The position numbers and the translations under genes were made by a program. From Marinobacterium sp. (GTDB lineage Bacteria > Pseudomonadota > Gammaproteobacteria > Pseudomonadales > Balneatricaceae): DNA of 64,000 nucleotides. Positions 61,819-64,000 of the stretch are shown one piece after another. Location of the stretch: contig JAOXSF010000041.1 of assembly GCA_025800125.1 (NCBI GenBank), positions 1 to 64,000 on the forward strand. The letters run 5' to 3'. Every line of letters begins with the position of its first letter. Position 1 is the first letter of the stretch. A model generated the notes under the pieces. The model ran no database searches and was not told where the DNA came from. It saw only the letters and a program-made list of their open reading frames with translations.

Positions 61819-64000
61819 ATGCAGTGTAAAACAACCTGTCCATATTGTGGTGTGGGCTGTGGCGTGGTGGCTGAAGTAGCAGAAACGGCAGCAGCGCCTG
61901 AATACGAACAGCCGATCAGGGTTTCAGGAGACCTGGATCATCCTGCAAATCAGGGGCGTCTTTGCGTTAAAGGGAGCGCACTGGTCGATACGCTGACAAC
62001 TCGGGGGCGTTTGCTGACACCACAGCTTCATGGCCAGCCTGTGGCCTGGGATGATGCGCTGGAACAGGTCGCGCAGGGCTTTACCCGCACCATTGCTGAG
62101 CACGGCCCGGACGCAGTGGCGTTTTACTTGTCTGGTCAGTTATTAACCGAAGATTACTATGTGGCCAACAAACTGATCAAAGGCTTTATAGGAACCGCCA
62201 ATATAGACACCAACTCGCGGCTGTGTATGGCTTCGGCGGTGGTAGCGCACAAGCGCGCTTTTGGCAGTGATACAGTGCCGCTGTGCTATGACGATATTGA
62301 TCAAGCCCGGCTGTTGGTGCTGGTCGGCTCAAATGCGGCCTGGAATCACCCGATTCTGTTTCAGCGTATGCAGGCGGCTAAACAGCGTACCCCAGCATTG
62401 AAAGTGGTGGTAATTGACCCGCGCCACACCGCTACCTGTGAGCTGGCAGACCTGCATCTGGCGATCAAACCGGCTACCGATACGCTACTGTTTAATGGCT
62501 TGCTTCATTATCTCGCTGCCGCAGGACGGCTGAATCAGCCCTTTATTGACCAGCACACTGAAGGGCTTGCCCAGGCGCTGGCCGAGGCGGAGCGTAGTGC
62601 GGCCGAGCCAGACCGTGTGGCTGACAGGTGTGACATTGCGCGAGCTGATCTGCAACAGTTTTACCGCTGGTTTACTGAAACAGAGCGTACCGTAACCTTT
62701 TACTCCCAGGGGGTAAATCAGTCCAGCAGCGGAGTAGATAATGGCAATGCCATTATTAACTGTCACCTGGCCACCGGGCGTATTGGTAAACCGGGTATGG
62801 GGCCGCTTTCTATTACTGGCCAGCCAAATGCGATGGGTGGGCGAGAAGTGGGAGGACTGGCTAACCAGCTGGCAGCGCATATGGATTTTGAGCATCCGGC
62901 CAGTATTGATCGGGTACAGCGTTTCTGGAATGCACCCAATATGGCACAACGTAACGGCCTGAAAGCAGTCGAACTGTTTCAGGCGATGGAGCGTGGTGAG
63001 ATTAAAGCGGTCTGGATTATGGCTACAAACCCGGTGGTCAGCCTGCCTGATGGTGATCAAGTGCGCCGGGCATTACAGGCCTGCCCGCTGGTAGTGGTGT
63101 CTGACTGCGTCGCACAGACCGATACCAGCGAGCTGGCCCATATTCGTCTGCCAGCAACCGGCTGGAGCGAAAAAGATGGTACTGTGACCAACTCTGAACG
63201 GTGTATCTCCCGTCAGCGAGCACTATTACCGGCCCGTGGTGAGGCGCGTCATGACTGGCGGATTATCAGTGATGTAGCTCGGCGTATGGGCTTTGCGGCT
63301 GCATTTTCGTATCAGAGCCCTTGGCAGATATTCCGTGAACATGCCGCATTGTCGGCTTTTGAAAATAATGAACAGGGCGCACGGCGTGACTTTGATATAG
63401 GCGTGCTGGCCGATATAAGTGAAGCCGCCTATCAGCAGTTACAACCGATTCAGTGGCCAGTAACGGTCGACGCGCCACAAGGCACTGCGCGGATGTTCAG
63501 TGATGGTTGTTTTTTTACCGCCAATGGTCGCGCCCGGTTTATCCCGATCATTCCACGCCCTCCACAACAACAGCCCGACCAACAGCGACCGTTAGTGATG
63601 AATACCGGCCGCATACGTGACCAGTGGCATACCATGACCCGTACAGGCTTGGCACATTCATTGTTTCAGCACCGTGCTGAACCCTTTATTGAATTGCACC
63701 CACAGGATGCTCGTGACTACGGTATTGAACAAAATCAGCTGGTACAGTTATCAAGCCCCGCGCTGACCGCCACGGTCTATATCGGTCGTGCGCGAATTAC
63801 CGATAGCCAGCGTCCCGGTGAGCTATTTGTACCCATGCACTGGAATCGCCAGTTTGCCAGCCATGGCAATATGGGCAGCCTGATTGAGTCGGTTACTGAC
63901 CCTCTTTCTGGTCAGCCAGAATCCAAACAGGCAGCTGTGCAACTGGAACCACTACCAGTGCAGTGGCAGGCGTTACTGCTAAGCCGGGGTGAGCAGGCTA
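61819..64000 (+). CDS. nasA: Assimilatory nitrate reductase, molybdopterin catalytic subunit (3' end outside window)
   Basis: Cytoplasmic molybdenum enzyme that reduces nitrate to nitrite for nitrogen assimilation. The frame opens at the ATG at 61819 and is still open at the window end (727 residues, no stop). It starts with CPYCGVGCGV and then GRLCVKG, the four-Cys 4Fe-4S site, and continues with molybdopterin blocks such as LVLVGSNAAWNHPILFQRM, ATGRIGKPGMGPLSITGQPNAMGGREVGG, IMATNPVVSLPD and the C-terminal NTGRIRDQWHTMTRTG. No Tat signal is present, as expected for Nas and unlike Nap. Extra C-terminal Fe-S or NAD(P)H parts, if any, are outside. Divergent from the NasT-like gene. Confidence 0.93.
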   Translation, partial: MQCKTTCPYCGVGCGVVAEVAETAAAPEYEQPIRVSGDLDHPANQGRLCVKGSALVDTLTTRGRLLTPQLHGQPVAWDDALEQVAQGFTRTIAEHGPDAVAFYLSGQLLTEDYYVANKLIKGFIGTANIDTNSRLCMASAVVAHKRAFGSDTVPLCYDDIDQARLLVLVGSNAAWNHPILFQRMQAAKQRTPALKVVVIDPRHTATCELADLHLAIKPATDTLLFNGLLHYLAAAGRLNQPFIDQHTEGLAQALAEAERSAAEPDRVADRCDIARADLQQFYRWFTETERTVTFYSQGVNQSSSGVDNGNAIINCHLATGRIGKPGMGPLSITGQPNAMGGREVGGLANQLAAHMDFEHPASIDRVQRFWNAPNMAQRNGLKAVELFQAMERGEIKAVWIMATNPVVSLPDGDQVRRALQACPLVVVSDCVAQTDTSELAHIRLPATGWSEKDGTVTNSERCISRQRALLPARGEARHDWRIISDVARRMGFAAAFSYQSPWQIFREHAALSAFENNEQGARRDFDIGVLADISEAAYQQLQPIQWPVTVDAPQGTARMFSDGCFFTANGRARFIPIIPRPPQQQPDQQRPLVMNTGRIRDQWHTMTRTGLAHSLFQHRAEPFIELHPQDARDYGIEQNQLVQLSSPALTATVYIGRARITDSQRPGELFVPMHWNRQFASHGNMGSLIESVTDPLSGQPESKQAAVQLEPLPVQWQALLLSRGEQA

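Overview
This is chromosomal DNA of a gammaproteobacterium, most likely a marine member of the Oceanospirillales. Base composition is close to balanced. The pointers are conserved gammaproteobacterial gene orders (rplM-rpsI-petABC-sspA-sspB; lpoA-yraN-diaA-dolP divergent from rsmI; the dcw cell wall and division cluster ending in lpxC), several chemoreceptors and c-di-GMP-type proteins, a BCCT transporter, and an assimilatory nitrate reductase. The assignment rests on gene order and protein family, not on a database match.

Layout. 1-6.4 kb: a 5'-truncated Cache-PAS-GGDEF-EAL protein, ppiC, rsuA and a dCache chemoreceptor. 6.4-18.2 kb: folX, a polar amino acid ABC transporter, an orphan gspN, two proteins with degenerate GGDEF domains (one a 1011-residue triple-binding-domain protein), a DASS carboxylate transporter, a GDT1-type cation transporter and lrgAB. 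18.3-24.7 kb: zapE, rplM-rpsI, petABC (cytochrome bc1), sspA and sspB. 24.8-29.7 kb: lpoA-yraN-diaA-dolP on the minus strand, rsmI and the RNase P RNA gene. 29.7-36.5 kb is an accessory island: two chemoreceptors, a ytoQ-family gene, a decayed thiolase and two long non-coding stretches. It sits exactly where mraZ would be expected. 36.6-54.6 kb: an otherwise complete dcw cluster, rsmH-ftsL-ftsI-murE-murF-mraY-murD-ftsW-murG-murC-ddlB-ftsQ-ftsA-ftsZ-lpxC, nearly all overlapping or closely packed. 54.9-55.35 kb: two tandem tRNA-Ala(GGC)/tRNA-Glu(TTC) pairs behind a strong promoter. 55.8-64 kb: a BCCT transporter, an Lrp-type regulator divergent from a cysteine-desulfurase-like enzyme plus persulfide-dioxygenase-like hydrolase, and an ANTAR (NasT-like) regulator divergent from a nasA gene cut by the window end.

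How genes work together. The dcw block makes lipid-linked peptidoglycan precursor (MurE/F/MraY/D/G/C, Ddl) and the divisome (FtsL/I/W/Q/A/Z); LpoA and ZapE support wall synthesis and division from outside the block. PetABC is the respiratory bc1 complex. The sulfur locus suggests cysteine sulfur is mobilised as persulfide and oxidised to sulfite under an Lrp-type regulator; two AT-rich palindromes 32 bp apart lie between the divergent genes. The nas locus shows a well-formed sigma-54 promoter and a short leader hairpin upstream of nasA, which fits nitrogen control plus ANTAR antitermination.

The clearest unusual signals are: the island replacing mraZ; FtsL with about 127 cytoplasmic residues; a G10 run inside the tubulin signature of ftsZ; the persulfide locus with its paired palindromes; the triple-sensor protein with a dead GGDEF; two tRNA-Ala isogenes that differ only in compensated anticodon-stem pairs; and different short tandem duplications recurring in many intergenic gaps. 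I did not find a CRISPR array, insertion sequence or prophage.
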